The translations under genes and the position numbers were made by a program. From Acidobacteriota bacterium (GTDB lineage: Bacteria > Acidobacteriota > Thermoanaerobaculia > Multivoradales > Multivoraceae), in the NCBI GenBank assembly GCA_026707545.1, contig JAPOWR010000001.1:62001-126000 (forward strand): a DNA stretch of 64,000 bases, written 5' to 3'. Positions 1-8,661 of the stretch are shown here, one piece after another (positions within the stretch are counted from its first letter, which is position 1; each line of letters begins with the position of its first letter). Below the pieces are notes generated by a model. The model was not told where the DNA came from. It saw nothing but the letters and a program-made list of their open reading frames with translations, and made no database searches.

Positions 1-352
1 CTGGCGGAACGGCTCACGCCGGGCGATCGGGTGGCGATCGTCGGCGGCATCCCGACCGCGTTCAACGCCCAGCAGCGGCAGGCCGGTTTCGAGGATGCGA
101 TGAACGCGGCCGGCGCCGAGATCGTCGACACATAAAGCGGCGGGTGGGAGCAGGCGCAGGCAAACACGGTGGCCGCGGCGATGCTCCGGGAGTATCCGGA
201 CCTGCGCGCGCTCCTGTGCGCCAACGACAACATGGCGCTGGGCGCCCTGGCGGCTCGCCGTCTTCGGGATCGAGGCCGCGCTGGAGATTCTCGGCGGCGG
301 TGAAGCCGGAGACCGTCAGACGCCGGTGGACGTCGTCGCGGCGCCCGACTAG
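1..352 (+). pseudogene. Broken sugar ABC transporter periplasmic binding protein (RbsB-like), 5' end outside window
   Basis: Frame 1 from the window edge reads like a type-1 periplasmic sugar-binding protein (VAIVGGIPTAFNAQQRQAGF) but meets TAA at 133-135. The same frame then continues with family-typical sequence (SGGWEQAQA, then LCANDNMALGA) to about 258. The C-terminal-like residues IEAALEILGGG follow only in frame 2 and end at TAG 350-352. So the gene carries one in-frame stop plus one frame change. The stretch after NDNMALGA is much shorter than in RbsB-type proteins, which suggests an internal deletion as well. It ends tail-to-tail, overlapping by three bases, with the methyltransferase on the other strand. 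The permease at 1204 has the same orientation, so this is probably the remnant of an importer operon. A sequencing error could explain one lesion but hardly all. Confidence 0.75.
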
Positions 353-1149
353 GGGAGCTTCGTCACGATCGCCTGGCCCGTGGGCAGGGCGAGCGGGGCT
401 TCGGGCCGGTCGGCGAAGAACTCGTCCACGGCGTCCTTCTCCCCGCGAGCGGCGGGGAAGCCGTAGTCGTCGAAGACCACGATCCCGCCTGGGGAGAGGC
501 GCGGATAGAAGTACTCCAGGCAGTCGAGCGTCGAACGGTAGAGGTCGACGTCCACGTGGACGAAGGCGAAACGACAGTTTTCGAGACCCTCGAAGGTCGA
601 CGGGATCCACCCTGGGTGGACTCTGAGGGATCCCGAGAAGCCGCCGAGCAGAGCGCCGACGGCCTGGGCGGACGTCGCCTTGAAGACGCCCTGTTCCAGA
701 TCGGGATCTCTCTCCGGATCTGGCGCCGGGAGCCCCTCGAAGCTGTCGAAGAGATGGAGGGTCTTCTCGCACCCTTCCAGGACCCTCGAGAGAAGAAGCG
801 CCGTGCCGCCCCGGTACACGCCGCACTCGGCGAAGTCGCCGTCCACGGAAAGAGCCTGGCTGGCGAGACGGTAGAGGACCTGGCAGCGGTCGCCTGAAAC
901 GACCGTGTACGGCTCGACGCCTTCATAGGCCTCCCGGAAGTCGGGCTCGCCGCGCCAGGGCGCCCAGACCGGCGACGGTGACTTCCACGCGCGGTAGAAG
1001 CGCTCGTCCGCGTTCTTCACCGCGTGGGCGTCCCGCCTCGAGCGGGGGAAGATCTCGAAGTCGTATCCGAATCGACCCAGCACGCCCTTCGTCAACCGGT
1101 ATGCGGCGGCCTTTGAACCACCGCGGACCCTGCGAACGAGAGAGAGCAT
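349..1149 (-). CDS. TylF/MycF-family SAM-dependent O-methyltransferase-like protein
   Basis: 266 residues. Family signs are the SAM-binding region (DFAECGVYRGGTALLLSRVL), a following acidic strand with LFDSFEGLP, the strand FVHVDVDLYRSTLDCLEYFYPRL, and GGIVVFDDYGFP, all typical of macrocin-O-methyltransferase (TylF) family proteins. In that family the aspartates of the D-V-D and F-D-D motifs bind the metal and substrate hydroxyl. The ATG at 1147-1149 is chosen because homology starts soon after it; the frame stays open much further upstream but that stretch is low-complexity antisense of the permease. It is divergent from the permease (54-bp gap). The acceptor is unknown; it could be a sugar, polyketide or small aromatic. 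Confidence 0.8.
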   Translation of the reverse strand: MLSLVRRVRGGSKAAAYRLTKGVLGRFGYDFEIFPRSRRDAHAVKNADERFYRAWKSPSPVWAPWRGEPDFREAYEGVEPYTVVSGDRCQVLYRLASQALSVDGDFAECGVYRGGTALLLSRVLEGCEKTLHLFDSFEGLPAPDPERDPDLEQGVFKATSAQAVGALLGGFSGSLRVHPGWIPSTFEGLENCRFAFVHVDVDLYRSTLDCLEYFYPRLSPGGIVVFDDYGFPAARGEKDAVDEFFADRPEAPLALPTGQAIVTKLP

Positions 1150-1203
1150 CGGAGCCAGCCGCGACTGTATCCTCGTCCCGATGCTCGCCGGGCGCTCCGA
1201 CCG

Positions 1204-2178
1204 ATGACGCTGGCCGTTGCCGGCTGGCGCAGCTCCTTGTCTCCGGGATACCAGGGAGGACTGGTCCTGGTCATCCTCGGCTTGTGCGTCGCCTTCGGCC
1301 TGGTCACGGATCACTTCTGGAGCGCCGTTACCTTCCGGACGCTGGCGAACCAGTTGCCGCCCCTGGTCATCGCTTCGGCCGGCCTGACGCTTGTGCTGAT
1401 CGCCGGTGGCATCGACCTTTCCGTCGGCTCCGTGCTGGCTTTGGCCGCTGCCGTTCTGGGCGTCCTGACGCTGGATCAGGGATTGCCCCTCGTCGTGGCG
1501 GCCCTTGTAGCTCTTGCGGTCGGCGGGCTCTGCGGCGCGATCAACGGTGCGCTGGTCGCGCGCTGGTCCATCCCGTCGTTCCTCGTCACGCTCGGGATGC
1601 TTGAGATCGCGCGCGGCTCGACCTACCTGGTGACTGCCTCTAGGACCAGCTATCTCGGCGACCGGGTCGCCGCGCTGGGCACCAACCTGCCGGTCCTCGG
1701 GCTGTCGGTCGCCTTCATCGGCGCGCTCGCCGTGGTTGGCGTGTTGCAGTTCGTTCTCTCGCGCACCGCCTTCGGGCGGTGGGTGTTCGCGGTCGGCGGC
1801 AACCGCACGGCGCTCCATCGCTGCGGGGTCCGGCCCGCACGCGTACAGTTCGCGGTGTTCACGCTTGCGGGCCTGCTGGCGGCAGCCGCCGGACTCTGTC
1901 AGGTCGGCTACCTGCAGTCCGCCGACCCGAACGCTGCGATCGGCATGGAGTTGTCGGCGATCGCCGCGGTGGTCATCGGCGGCACGTCGCTGCTTGGCGG
2001 CCGGGGCTCGGTGACCGGCACGCTTCTGGGCGTGCTGGTGATCGCGGTTCTTCAGACCGGCCTGGCCCAGGCCGGCGCCTCCGAACCGACGAAGCGGATC
2101 ATCACCGGCGCGGCGATCCTGCTGGCGGTGGCGACGGACGTCTGGCGCCGGCGACGGAGCGCGGCCGTCGTTTCCTGA
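1204..2178 (+). CDS. Sugar ABC transporter permease, RbsC family
   Basis: 324-residue integral membrane protein of the branched-chain amino acid/ribose-type permease family. The signature LIAGGIDLSVGSVLALAAAV (about residues 70-90) and the C-terminal block AIAAVVIGGTSLLGGRGSV are diagnostic of RbsC/XylH-type permeases, which form the membrane channel of inner-membrane sugar importers. About nine to ten hydrophobic segments are visible. No ABC ATPase is seen in the window and the associated binding-protein gene (1-352) is broken, so the importer may be non-functional or use distant partners. The start ATG overlaps the TGA of a possible 8-codon leader ORF (1181-1207). Confidence 0.9.
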   Translation: MTLAVAGWRSSLSPGYQGGLVLVILGLCVAFGLVTDHFWSAVTFRTLANQLPPLVIASAGLTLVLIAGGIDLSVGSVLALAAAVLGVLTLDQGLPLVVAALVALAVGGLCGAINGALVARWSIPSFLVTLGMLEIARGSTYLVTASRTSYLGDRVAALGTNLPVLGLSVAFIGALAVVGVLQFVLSRTAFGRWVFAVGGNRTALHRCGVRPARVQFAVFTLAGLLAAAAGLCQVGYLQSADPNAAIGMELSAIAAVVIGGTSLLGGRGSVTGTLLGVLVIAVLQTGLAQAGASEPTKRIITGAAILLAVATDVWRRRRSAAVVS

Positions 2179-2310
2179 CGCCGGGTGTCATCCGTGCGTC
2201 CGATGACGGACGCCCGGACGGTTCGCACCAGGCGAGTTCATCAGCGAGCCGCTGCACCGGCTATTCTCCGCTCGTTGTCCCGGAACTCCGTAACCCGAGA
2301 GGAGCTCGCG

Positions 2311-3519
2311 ATGAAGAGTCGACTGGCCGTTCGGATGCAGGTGCTGACCTTCGCGGCGTTCGCCGCAACTATGCCCGCTGTCGCCCAGGAGCGCGCGATC
2401 GAGTTTCCAGACGTCGACGGCTACAGCACGTTCAGCGTCGATCTGCACACCCACTCCGTCTTCTCCGACGGCATGGTGTGGCCGATCATCCGCATGCAGG
2501 AGTCCGAGCGGGACGGCCTCACGCTGATGGCGGTCACGGAGCACCTGGAGTACCAGCCTCACCGGGCGGACATACCGCATCCCGACCGGAACCGGTCCTA
2601 CGCCGTCGCCAGCGAGTACGCCGCGGAGGCGGGATCGGACGTGATCGTGGTCAACGGCGCCGAGATCACCCGCAGCATGCCTCCGGGCCATGTCAACGCC
2701 GTGTTCATCTCGGACGCGAACGCACTCCTCGTCGAGACCAGCGACGCGGACTACATGATCCGGCTCCAGCCCTCCACCCCCGAGGAACAGGCGGCGAGCG
2801 AGCGCGAGGCGCGGCACGCGATCGAGGCGGCCAACGAGCAGAACGCCTTCGTCTTCTGGAATCACCCGAACTGGCCGCGGCAGCGGCCCGACGGTGTGGC
2901 CAGGCTGACCGACATGCATCGGGACCTCATCGCTGAGGGGCTGCTTCACGGCATCGAGGTGGCGAACGGTGACTTCTACTCGGCCGAGTCCTTCCAGATC
3001 GCGCTCGACAACGACTTGGCGATCCTGGGCGTTTCCGACGTCCACTACCTGATCGACTGGGACTACATGCCCAACGACGGCGGCCATCGCACCGTGACCC
3101 TGGTGTTCGCGGAGGAACGGAGCGCGGAGTCGATCAAGGAGGCGTTGCACGCGAACCGCACCGTCGCCTGGCTGGGCAACTGGCTCATGGGCCGCGAGGA
3201 CGCGCTGATGCCGCTGCTCGAGGCTTCGCTCCTGTTGACGAAGGTCGAACGCAGCCTGGGCGACGAACTGATCGACATCAGGCTGTCCAACGTCTCGGAT
3301 GCCGCCTTCGATCTCCGCGTGGTCAGCGGCCACCGGTTCAACGGTCCTCCGTCGACCATGCGGGTCGAGCCGCACAGCGACCTGGACCTGGCGATCAGCG
3401 GCGAAGCCCGTACGAGTTTCGAGATGGCCTTCGAGGTGCTGAACGCGTTCACAGCGCCCGAGACACACCCGACCCTGCGACTGGAGGTGGAAGTAGCGCC
3501 GGCGAGCTCGGCCGAATGA
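2311..3519 (+). CDS. Secreted PHP-domain phosphoesterase (first of a tandem pair)
   Basis: 402 residues with a Sec signal peptide ending near PAVAQ (about residue 24). The PHP signature is clear: VDLHTHSVFSDG (HxH, first metal site), a following TEHLEYQ motif, NGAEITR, FWNHPNW, and a late GVSDVH motif supplying further metal ligands. PHP proteins are metal-dependent phosphoesterases, and exported members are common in soil and marine bacteria; the substrate is unknown. The ATG at 2311 is chosen because AGAGGAG lies about 8 nt upstream and a signal peptide follows directly. The last ~90 residues form a beta-rich extension conserved in the neighbour. The stop overlaps the next start (ATGA). Confidence 0.85.
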   Translation: MKSRLAVRMQVLTFAAFAATMPAVAQERAIEFPDVDGYSTFSVDLHTHSVFSDGMVWPIIRMQESERDGLTLMAVTEHLEYQPHRADIPHPDRNRSYAVASEYAAEAGSDVIVVNGAEITRSMPPGHVNAVFISDANALLVETSDADYMIRLQPSTPEEQAASEREARHAIEAANEQNAFVFWNHPNWPRQRPDGVARLTDMHRDLIAEGLLHGIEVANGDFYSAESFQIALDNDLAILGVSDVHYLIDWDYMPNDGGHRTVTLVFAEERSAESIKEALHANRTVAWLGNWLMGREDALMPLLEASLLLTKVERSLGDELIDIRLSNVSDAAFDLRVVSGHRFNGPPSTMRVEPHSDLDLAISGEARTSFEMAFEVLNAFTAPETHPTLRLEVEVAPASSAE

Positions 3520-4646
3520 ACGACTCGGTGAGCGGGCCAGGTTTCCTCCAGGCCCTGTTTCTGGCCACGGCGGCGGTGACGCCGGCGGCCGCGCAGAGCC
3601 GCGCGATCGAGTTTCCGGAAGTGGGCGGCTACCACACCCTCGCCGTCGACCTGCACACGCATTCCGTGTTTTCGGACGGTTCGGTGTGGCCGGTCATCCG
3701 GGTCCAGGAGTCCGAGCGGGACGGCCTCGCCCTGCTCGCCGTGACGGAACATCTGGAACACCAGCCCCGAGCTGCGGACATCCCGCATCCCGATCGCAAC
3801 CGCTCGTTCGAGATCGCCGCGGAGTACGCGGGCGCGGAGGCTCCTGGGGTGATCGTGGTCAACGGTGCGGAGATCTCCCGGGGCATGCCGCCCGGCCACG
3901 TCAACGCGGTCTTCCTGCGCGACGCGAACGCCCTTCTGCGGGCCGACGTGATGGAGGTGTTCCGGGAGGCGAACCGGCAGGACGCCTTCCTGTTCTGGAA
4001 CCACCCCGCCTGGATCACTCAGCGGCCGGACGGTGTAGCCAGGCTGACGGACATGCACCGCCGGTTGATCGCAGACGGACTCCTGCACGGAATCGAGGTG
4101 GCGAATGAGCACACGTACTCGGCGGAAGCGCTCCAGATCGCCCTCGACTACGACCTCGCCATTCTCGGCGTCACCGATATCCACGGCCTGATCGACTGGG
4201 AGTACGACGTTCATGGCGGTGGACACCGCACAGCCACGCTGGTGCTGGCCGAGGAGAGGACGGCGGAGTCGATCAAGCAGGCATTGCATGCAAACCGTAC
4301 GGCCGCATGGAAGGACCACGAACTGATCGGGCGGGAGGATGTGGTGGTTCCGCTCCTCGAAGCGTCCCTGAAGGTGTCGGCCGTCCGGTATCGGGAGCCG
4401 AGGGGCAGCGTGGTGACCGTGACGTTGGCGAATGGCTCCGGGGGAGCGTTCGACCTTCTGAGCGTCGGCCCGCAGCGCTTCTACGACCGCGCCGCTGTGG
4501 TCGAGGTGCCGCCGTACGGAACGGTGGAACTCAGCGTGACCGGGGAGAACAGCGCGGACTTCGAACTGTCCTTCGCCGTGCTCAACGCCATCGTGGCGCC
4601 TGAGACCCACCCGACGTTACGACTCGCGGTCGAAGTCCCCGAGTAG
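3516..4646 (+). CDS. Secreted PHP-domain phosphoesterase (second of a tandem pair)
   Basis: 376 residues, a clear paralogue of the preceding gene. It shares the mature N-terminus (RAIEFP motif), VDLHTHSVFSDG, TEHLEHQP, NGAEISRG, the FWNHPAW block, GVTDIH and the C-terminal extension ending in APETHPTLRL. It has a short hydrophobic signal segment ending near AAAQS. Compared with copy 1, an insert of about 25 residues after NALL (copy 1 around 2730-2810) is missing here. It starts inside the stop of copy 1 (ATGA), so the two are translationally coupled. Retention of all metal-binding motifs argues that both copies are active. Confidence 0.85.
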   Translation: MNDSVSGPGFLQALFLATAAVTPAAAQSRAIEFPEVGGYHTLAVDLHTHSVFSDGSVWPVIRVQESERDGLALLAVTEHLEHQPRAADIPHPDRNRSFEIAAEYAGAEAPGVIVVNGAEISRGMPPGHVNAVFLRDANALLRADVMEVFREANRQDAFLFWNHPAWITQRPDGVARLTDMHRRLIADGLLHGIEVANEHTYSAEALQIALDYDLAILGVTDIHGLIDWEYDVHGGGHRTATLVLAEERTAESIKQALHANRTAAWKDHELIGREDVVVPLLEASLKVSAVRYREPRGSVVTVTLANGSGGAFDLLSVGPQRFYDRAAVVEVPPYGTVELSVTGENSADFELSFAVLNAIVAPETHPTLRLAVEVPE

Positions 4647-4651
4647 CGACA

Positions 4652-5743
4652 TCAGTCGCGCTCGCCGCGTCGCTGCCGGTCGACGATCCTGCGCACGGAG
4701 TCCAGATCCGCTTCCCAATACCTCGCTTGCTCCTCCAGGGGTGGTTCGACCAGCGGCCGGACGACCCGGAAGCCGAGGAAGCGGGCGTTCGTATGGAACC
4801 AGACGCTCTGGGGGATCTGGGGGTCCATCCGCTTCCAGGAGAGCTGGGAGCCGCGGCGGGCGGCGCAGCGAAGGTCGGCCGGCTCGTCCTGCCAGGAGCC
4901 GCCGCGGACGCTGCGGGGATACTCCTGCTGCGGCCAGGCGATCGGATCGGTCAGTAGCTCGCCGTCGCCAGGTTCCGCATACTCCGCGTAGGCGTCGAGA
5001 GTCCATTCGGCCACGTTGCCGTGCAGGTCGAAGAGGCCCCAGGGATTCGGTTCGAGCTGGGCGACCTGTCGATAGCGCCGGTCACTGTTGCCGGCGTGCC
5101 AGGCGAAGCGGTCGATTGCAGTCTCTTCGTCGCCGAACGACCAGGCGGTCGTGGTTCCGGCGCGGCAGGCGTACTCCCATTCGGCCTCGGTCGGCAGCCG
5201 GTAGAAGCGGCCGGTCTTCATCGACAGCCACTTCGTGAACTGGCGGGCCGCGAACTGGGTCATGGAGATCGCGGGAAAGCCGTCCGTGCCCATGCCGAAG
5301 TCCATCGGCCGGTAGGGCGGCGTCGGCCTGCTGACGGCGTCCGCCCAGGCGGCCGCGGGTTCGTCGCCGCCGCGGTCGGTGTCGAACATGAAAACGCGGT
5401 AGAGGTCCCAGGTCGTCTCGTGCGTCGCCATCCAGAACGGGCCGACGTGTACACGGCGCCGTGGAAACTCGAGTTCGCCACGCCCTGGCTCGCCTTCAGG
5501 ACTTCCGAGCTCGAACTCGCCGCCCGGCACCGGAGCCATGTCGAGGTGGAGTTCGCCGCCATCGGCACTGACTCCGACGATCCGCTCGCGGTAGGGCTGC
5601 ATCTCGGCTTCCGTGGCCGCGACGGCGTCCGGTACGTCGACGGCCGCCGGCCGGCCCGGCGGCATGTCCGGATAGCGGCCGGCACCCGGTTCCTGGACCG
5701 CGGCGGCGAGCAGCGCGACCAGGATCGGGAGCCCCTTCAGCAC
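4652..5743 (-). CDS. SUMF1/FGE-fold secreted protein (formylglycine-generating-enzyme-like)
   Basis: 363 residues starting at GTG 5741-5743, with a short signal-like segment (ILVALLAAAVQEPG). Family motifs: PGGEFELGSP, FWMATHETT, RLPTEAEWEYACRAG, FDLHGNVAEWTLD, RGGSWQD and LGFRVVRP. Of the two active-site cysteines of true formylglycine-generating enzymes, only the one in LRCAARR appears; the partner five residues upstream is replaced (PADL). It is therefore more likely a member of the broad FGE-sulfatase-domain family with another role than a sulfatase activator, and no sulfatase gene is nearby. It lies 10 bp downstream of the enoyl-CoA hydratase gene on the same strand. Confidence 0.8.
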   Translation of the reverse strand: MLKGLPILVALLAAAVQEPGAGRYPDMPPGRPAAVDVPDAVAATEAEMQPYRERIVGVSADGGELHLDMAPVPGGEFELGSPEGEPGRGELEFPRRRVHVGPFWMATHETTWDLYRVFMFDTDRGGDEPAAAWADAVSRPTPPYRPMDFGMGTDGFPAISMTQFAARQFTKWLSMKTGRFYRLPTEAEWEYACRAGTTTAWSFGDEETAIDRFAWHAGNSDRRYRQVAQLEPNPWGLFDLHGNVAEWTLDAYAEYAEPGDGELLTDPIAWPQQEYPRSVRGGSWQDEPADLRCAARRGSQLSWKRMDPQIPQSVWFHTNARFLGFRVVRPLVEPPLEEQARYWEADLDSVRRIVDRQRRGERD

Positions 5744-5753
5744 GGGAGCGGTC

Positions 5754-6545
5754 TCAGCGGCCCCGGAAGTTCGCTCGCCGCTTCTCGAAGAAGGCGGCGA
5801 TGCCTTCCGCGGCGTCCTCCGTTCGTGCGGCGTCGGCGATCGCCTGCGACTCGAACTCCATCTGGGACTCCAGGTCCTCCGAGAAGGAGCGCATCACGAG
5901 TTCCTTGGCCGCGCCGAACGCCCAGGTCGGTCCAGCGGCCAGTTGCCTTGCGAGCTTCCCCGCGCGGGCGTCCAGTTCGTCGGCCGGCACGACCTCGTTG
6001 ACGATTCCCCATTCCTGGGCCTCGGTGGCCGACAGCGTGCGGTTCGTGAGGATCAGTTCCAGCGCACGGTGGCGTCCGAGCAGCCGTGGCAGAAAGTACG
6101 TCGAGCTGCCGTCCGGCGTCAGGCCGGCGCGCGTGTAGGCCATCGTGAACACAGCCCGCTCAGAGGCCACGACGAGATCGGCTGCGCAGGCGACGGAGAA
6201 ACCGGCGCCGGCAGCCGGCCCCTGGATCGCGGCGACGACTGGCGCACTGCCGCGAGTCAAACGCGTGATCGCGGCATGGAGGTAGACCGTCATCTCCTTG
6301 AGGCCACGCGGCAGGGCGTCACCCGCCTTGGCGAAGGAGGCCAGGTCGCCGCCGGCACAGAACATGCGTCCCTCGCTGCACAGCAGGACGGAGCGCACGT
6401 CGGGGTTCTCGTCGCACTCGATGCCCACTTCCAGCAGATCCTTCGTCATCTGCAGGTTCATGGCGTTCGCCGCTTCGGGCCGGTTGAAAGTCACCCGGGC
6501 CACCCCGTCATCGAGTTCGAAGAGCAGGGTCTGGAGTTCGTTCAT
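5754..6545 (-). CDS. Enoyl-CoA hydratase/isomerase family protein
   Basis: 263 residues, crotonase superfamily. Visible motifs: VTFNRPEAANAMN near the start, the oxyanion-hole block RMFCAGGDLASF, AIQGPAAGAGFSVACAADL, and the ARAGLTPDGSSTYFLPR region. The second glutamate of classical hydratases is replaced in this region (TPDGSST), which is common in isomerase or paa-type members, so the reaction (hydratase, isomerase or other) is not certain. The ATG at 6543-6545 gives the standard family length. Probably first in a two-gene unit with the FGE-like gene. Confidence 0.88.
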   Translation of the reverse strand: MNELQTLLFELDDGVARVTFNRPEAANAMNLQMTKDLLEVGIECDENPDVRSVLLCSEGRMFCAGGDLASFAKAGDALPRGLKEMTVYLHAAITRLTRGSAPVVAAIQGPAAGAGFSVACAADLVVASERAVFTMAYTRAGLTPDGSSTYFLPRLLGRHRALELILTNRTLSATEAQEWGIVNEVVPADELDARAGKLARQLAAGPTWAFGAAKELVMRSFSEDLESQMEFESQAIADAARTEDAAEGIAAFFEKRRANFRGR

Positions 6546-6609
6546 GGCGGCGGATGGTAGCGAAGTGTCCTCGAACCGCGTGTAGCGGAGATCATTGGCC
6601 GGCTTGAGG

Positions 6610-8591
6610 ATGGACTCCGCTACACTCCGCCCGCTGATGCTCCGGTCGACAACATCGGCGTGGCGGGCTCGCACTCTTGCGTTCGCGGGATGCCGAGGGG
6701 CTGTCGTCGCTGGGACGTTGTTCGGTGCGTCGATGTGGGTGCAGGCTCCTGCGGCCGGCCAGACCCTGTTTGAGATCGACGGCGATGCCTCGGTCACGGG
6801 ACTTGCCGGCGATGAGGTGGACGCGGTCGGAGTTGCGCGACGTGCCTTCGCTATCGACGTCGATGTCGAACTGCTGCGTTCGGCGCCGGGAGAGTTGAGG
6901 CTTCTCACACCGGATGGTCGCGAGCTGGCGGCGACCCTGAGCACGTTCGAGGATCGCGGCGGCGGCAACGTCTTGTGGCGGGGCCGTCTTGCCGGGGAGG
7001 AACTCGATGGTGTCGTCCTGACGGTGGAGGATGGCATTCTGGTCGGGCGGTTCGGTGACGGCGAAGGCAGCTACAGAATCAAGCCGGACGTGGGCGGCCA
7101 AGCTCTCTTGAAGAGTGCGGACGGTCCCCTTCGTTGTGCGGCGGAGAGCGCTCCCGGCCAGCCTTCCTCCGCGCTTCTTCCTGGACTGGACCAGCCGCAA
7201 CGCGCGGTCGGCGCGGCCACGACGGCAGTGATCGATGTGCTTGCCCTCTACACGCCGACAGCCGCCGCGCGCATGGGTGGCGCCGCGGGAATGCGGGCCG
7301 CCATCCGCAACGCGGGCGACTATCTCAACACGGCCTTCTCGAACAGCGAGATCAGCGCGATGGTGCGCATCGTTCACATCGCGCCGGCGCCGGCTGGCCT
7401 TGCTTCCACGGACACGGTTCCTCTCGAGGACATCGCGCTGAACCTGACGGACCACGGGGGGTCCGCGCACTGCGGGAGCGCCATCGAGCCGACCTGGTTC
7501 ATCTATTCATCGATCAGGCGGCTGAAGGTCGCACGGGCGCCTGCGGCTGGGCATGGGTTCTTCAGCGACACCATACGGTCGCCCTGTTCTCGCCGTACGG
7601 TTACGCCGTCACGAGAACCTGGTGCGACGTGGACGAACTCTTCGCTCACGAAGTGGGTCACAATCTCGGTGCCAACCATGTGCCCTCGAATAGCAACATT
7701 GCGCCCGAGGAGGCGGTTCGGCCCTATGCCTTCGCCTACAACAACCTGGCCGAAAGCGTCCACACCGTCACGAGTCAGGGCACGGATACGACGTTCCCCG
7801 TGGCGATCTTCTCGCTCGCCGGGAACAGTGGCGCGACTGTCGGCGTCGCGGGGAGACAGGAGAACGCCCGCGCCCTTCGCGCGACGGTCGGTATGGCCAG
7901 CCGCTACAGCGACGTCTTCGCACCGCCGCCGGGGAACAGAGCGCCGGCGGCGCCCACGGAGTTGACCGGCTACGCGACAAGCGAATCCAGCGTACATCTC
8001 ACCTGGAAGGACAACTCAACCAGTGAGGACACCTTCGAGGTGCTTCAGGCCCCCACTCTCGCTCCCAGGAACGTGGCCTTCTCCGGGTCGCGGATCCGTT
8101 CCGTCGGCGCGAACACCGTGGAGGTCGACCTGACGGGTCTGAGCCCCGACTACTACGCCTTTGCCGTTCGGGCGAGGAACGCGGCGGGTGCTTCGGAAAC
8201 GAGCAACAGCATCGGGTTCTTCCTGCCGCGCGATCCGTGCAACGAGGACGAGACGACGACGTGTCTTCAGCGGGGGCGGTTCGATGTCTGGTTGCACTTC
8301 GCGACCGACGACGGCACCGGGCACGGCAAAGTCAAGCGCGTCGACCTCGGTGATGCGTCGACTCTTATGTACTTCTTCGACGAGAGCAACGTCGAGATGC
8401 TGATCAAGGTCCTGGATGGGTGTCGCATCAACAACCGGTTTTGGGTGTTTGCGGCGGCCGCAACGGACCTGGAGTACTACCTCTACGTTTGGGATACGAC
8501 GTCGGGCGTGGTCGCCATCTACTACAACTCGCCAGGGACGGCGCCTCGTGCGGTTACGGACACGCAGGCGTTCGCGACTTGCGACAGGTGA
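6610..8591 (+). CDS. Secreted reprolysin-like (HExxHxxxxxH) metalloprotease with C-terminal WFF module, frameshifted
   Basis: Two frames make one protein. Frame 1 carries a signal peptide (hydrophobic to about APAAGQ), a propeptide-like region and the first part of the zincin domain, up to LNLTDHGG. From the G6 run at 7456-7461 the matching continuation is in frame 3: VRALRERHRADLVHLF, then CGWAW and the zinc site HEVGHNLGANH. Next come an FN3-like stretch (PAAPTELTGY) and a C-terminal copy of the ~110-residue module recurring in this window (CLQRGRFDVW, YFFDESNVEMLIKVLDGC, DTQAFATC). One missing G restores the frame, so this is a recent mutation, an assembly error or -1 slippage. ATG 6610 and ATG 6637 are both possible starts; neither has a good Shine-Dalgarno. 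A terminator-like hairpin follows the stop. Confidence 0.8.
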
Positions 8592-8620
8592 GTGGGGCGG
8601 CTACGCTGACCCCACCTTTT
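8592..8620 (+). terminator. Likely intrinsic terminator after the metalloprotease gene
   Basis: GTGGGG (8592-8597) pairs with CCCCAC (8610-8615), directly after the stop codon at 8589-8591, and is followed by TTTT at 8617-8620. The 12-nt loop and short T-tract make it modest. Confidence 0.45.
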
Positions 8621-8661
8621 CAGCAGACAGTCGAGTTCGTAACGGTCACGGGAGAACAGAG

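Noticed and set aside
349..1818. 489-codon version of the methyltransferase gene
   Set aside because: The first ~220 codons are the antisense of the permease, rich in Arg/Glu/Gln and without family similarity. The family start is at 1149.
3063..4610. Long minus-strand frame (515 codons) opposite the PHP genes
   Set aside because: It is the antisense of codon-biased high-GC coding DNA, has His/Arg-rich low-complexity sequence and no domain, while the plus strand has clear PHP motifs. The same applies to 2188-3468, 8620-9747, 13284-14162, 38075-40438, 41808-43469 and 44057-45472 on the minus strand and to 47602-50001 and 56101-57942 on the plus strand.
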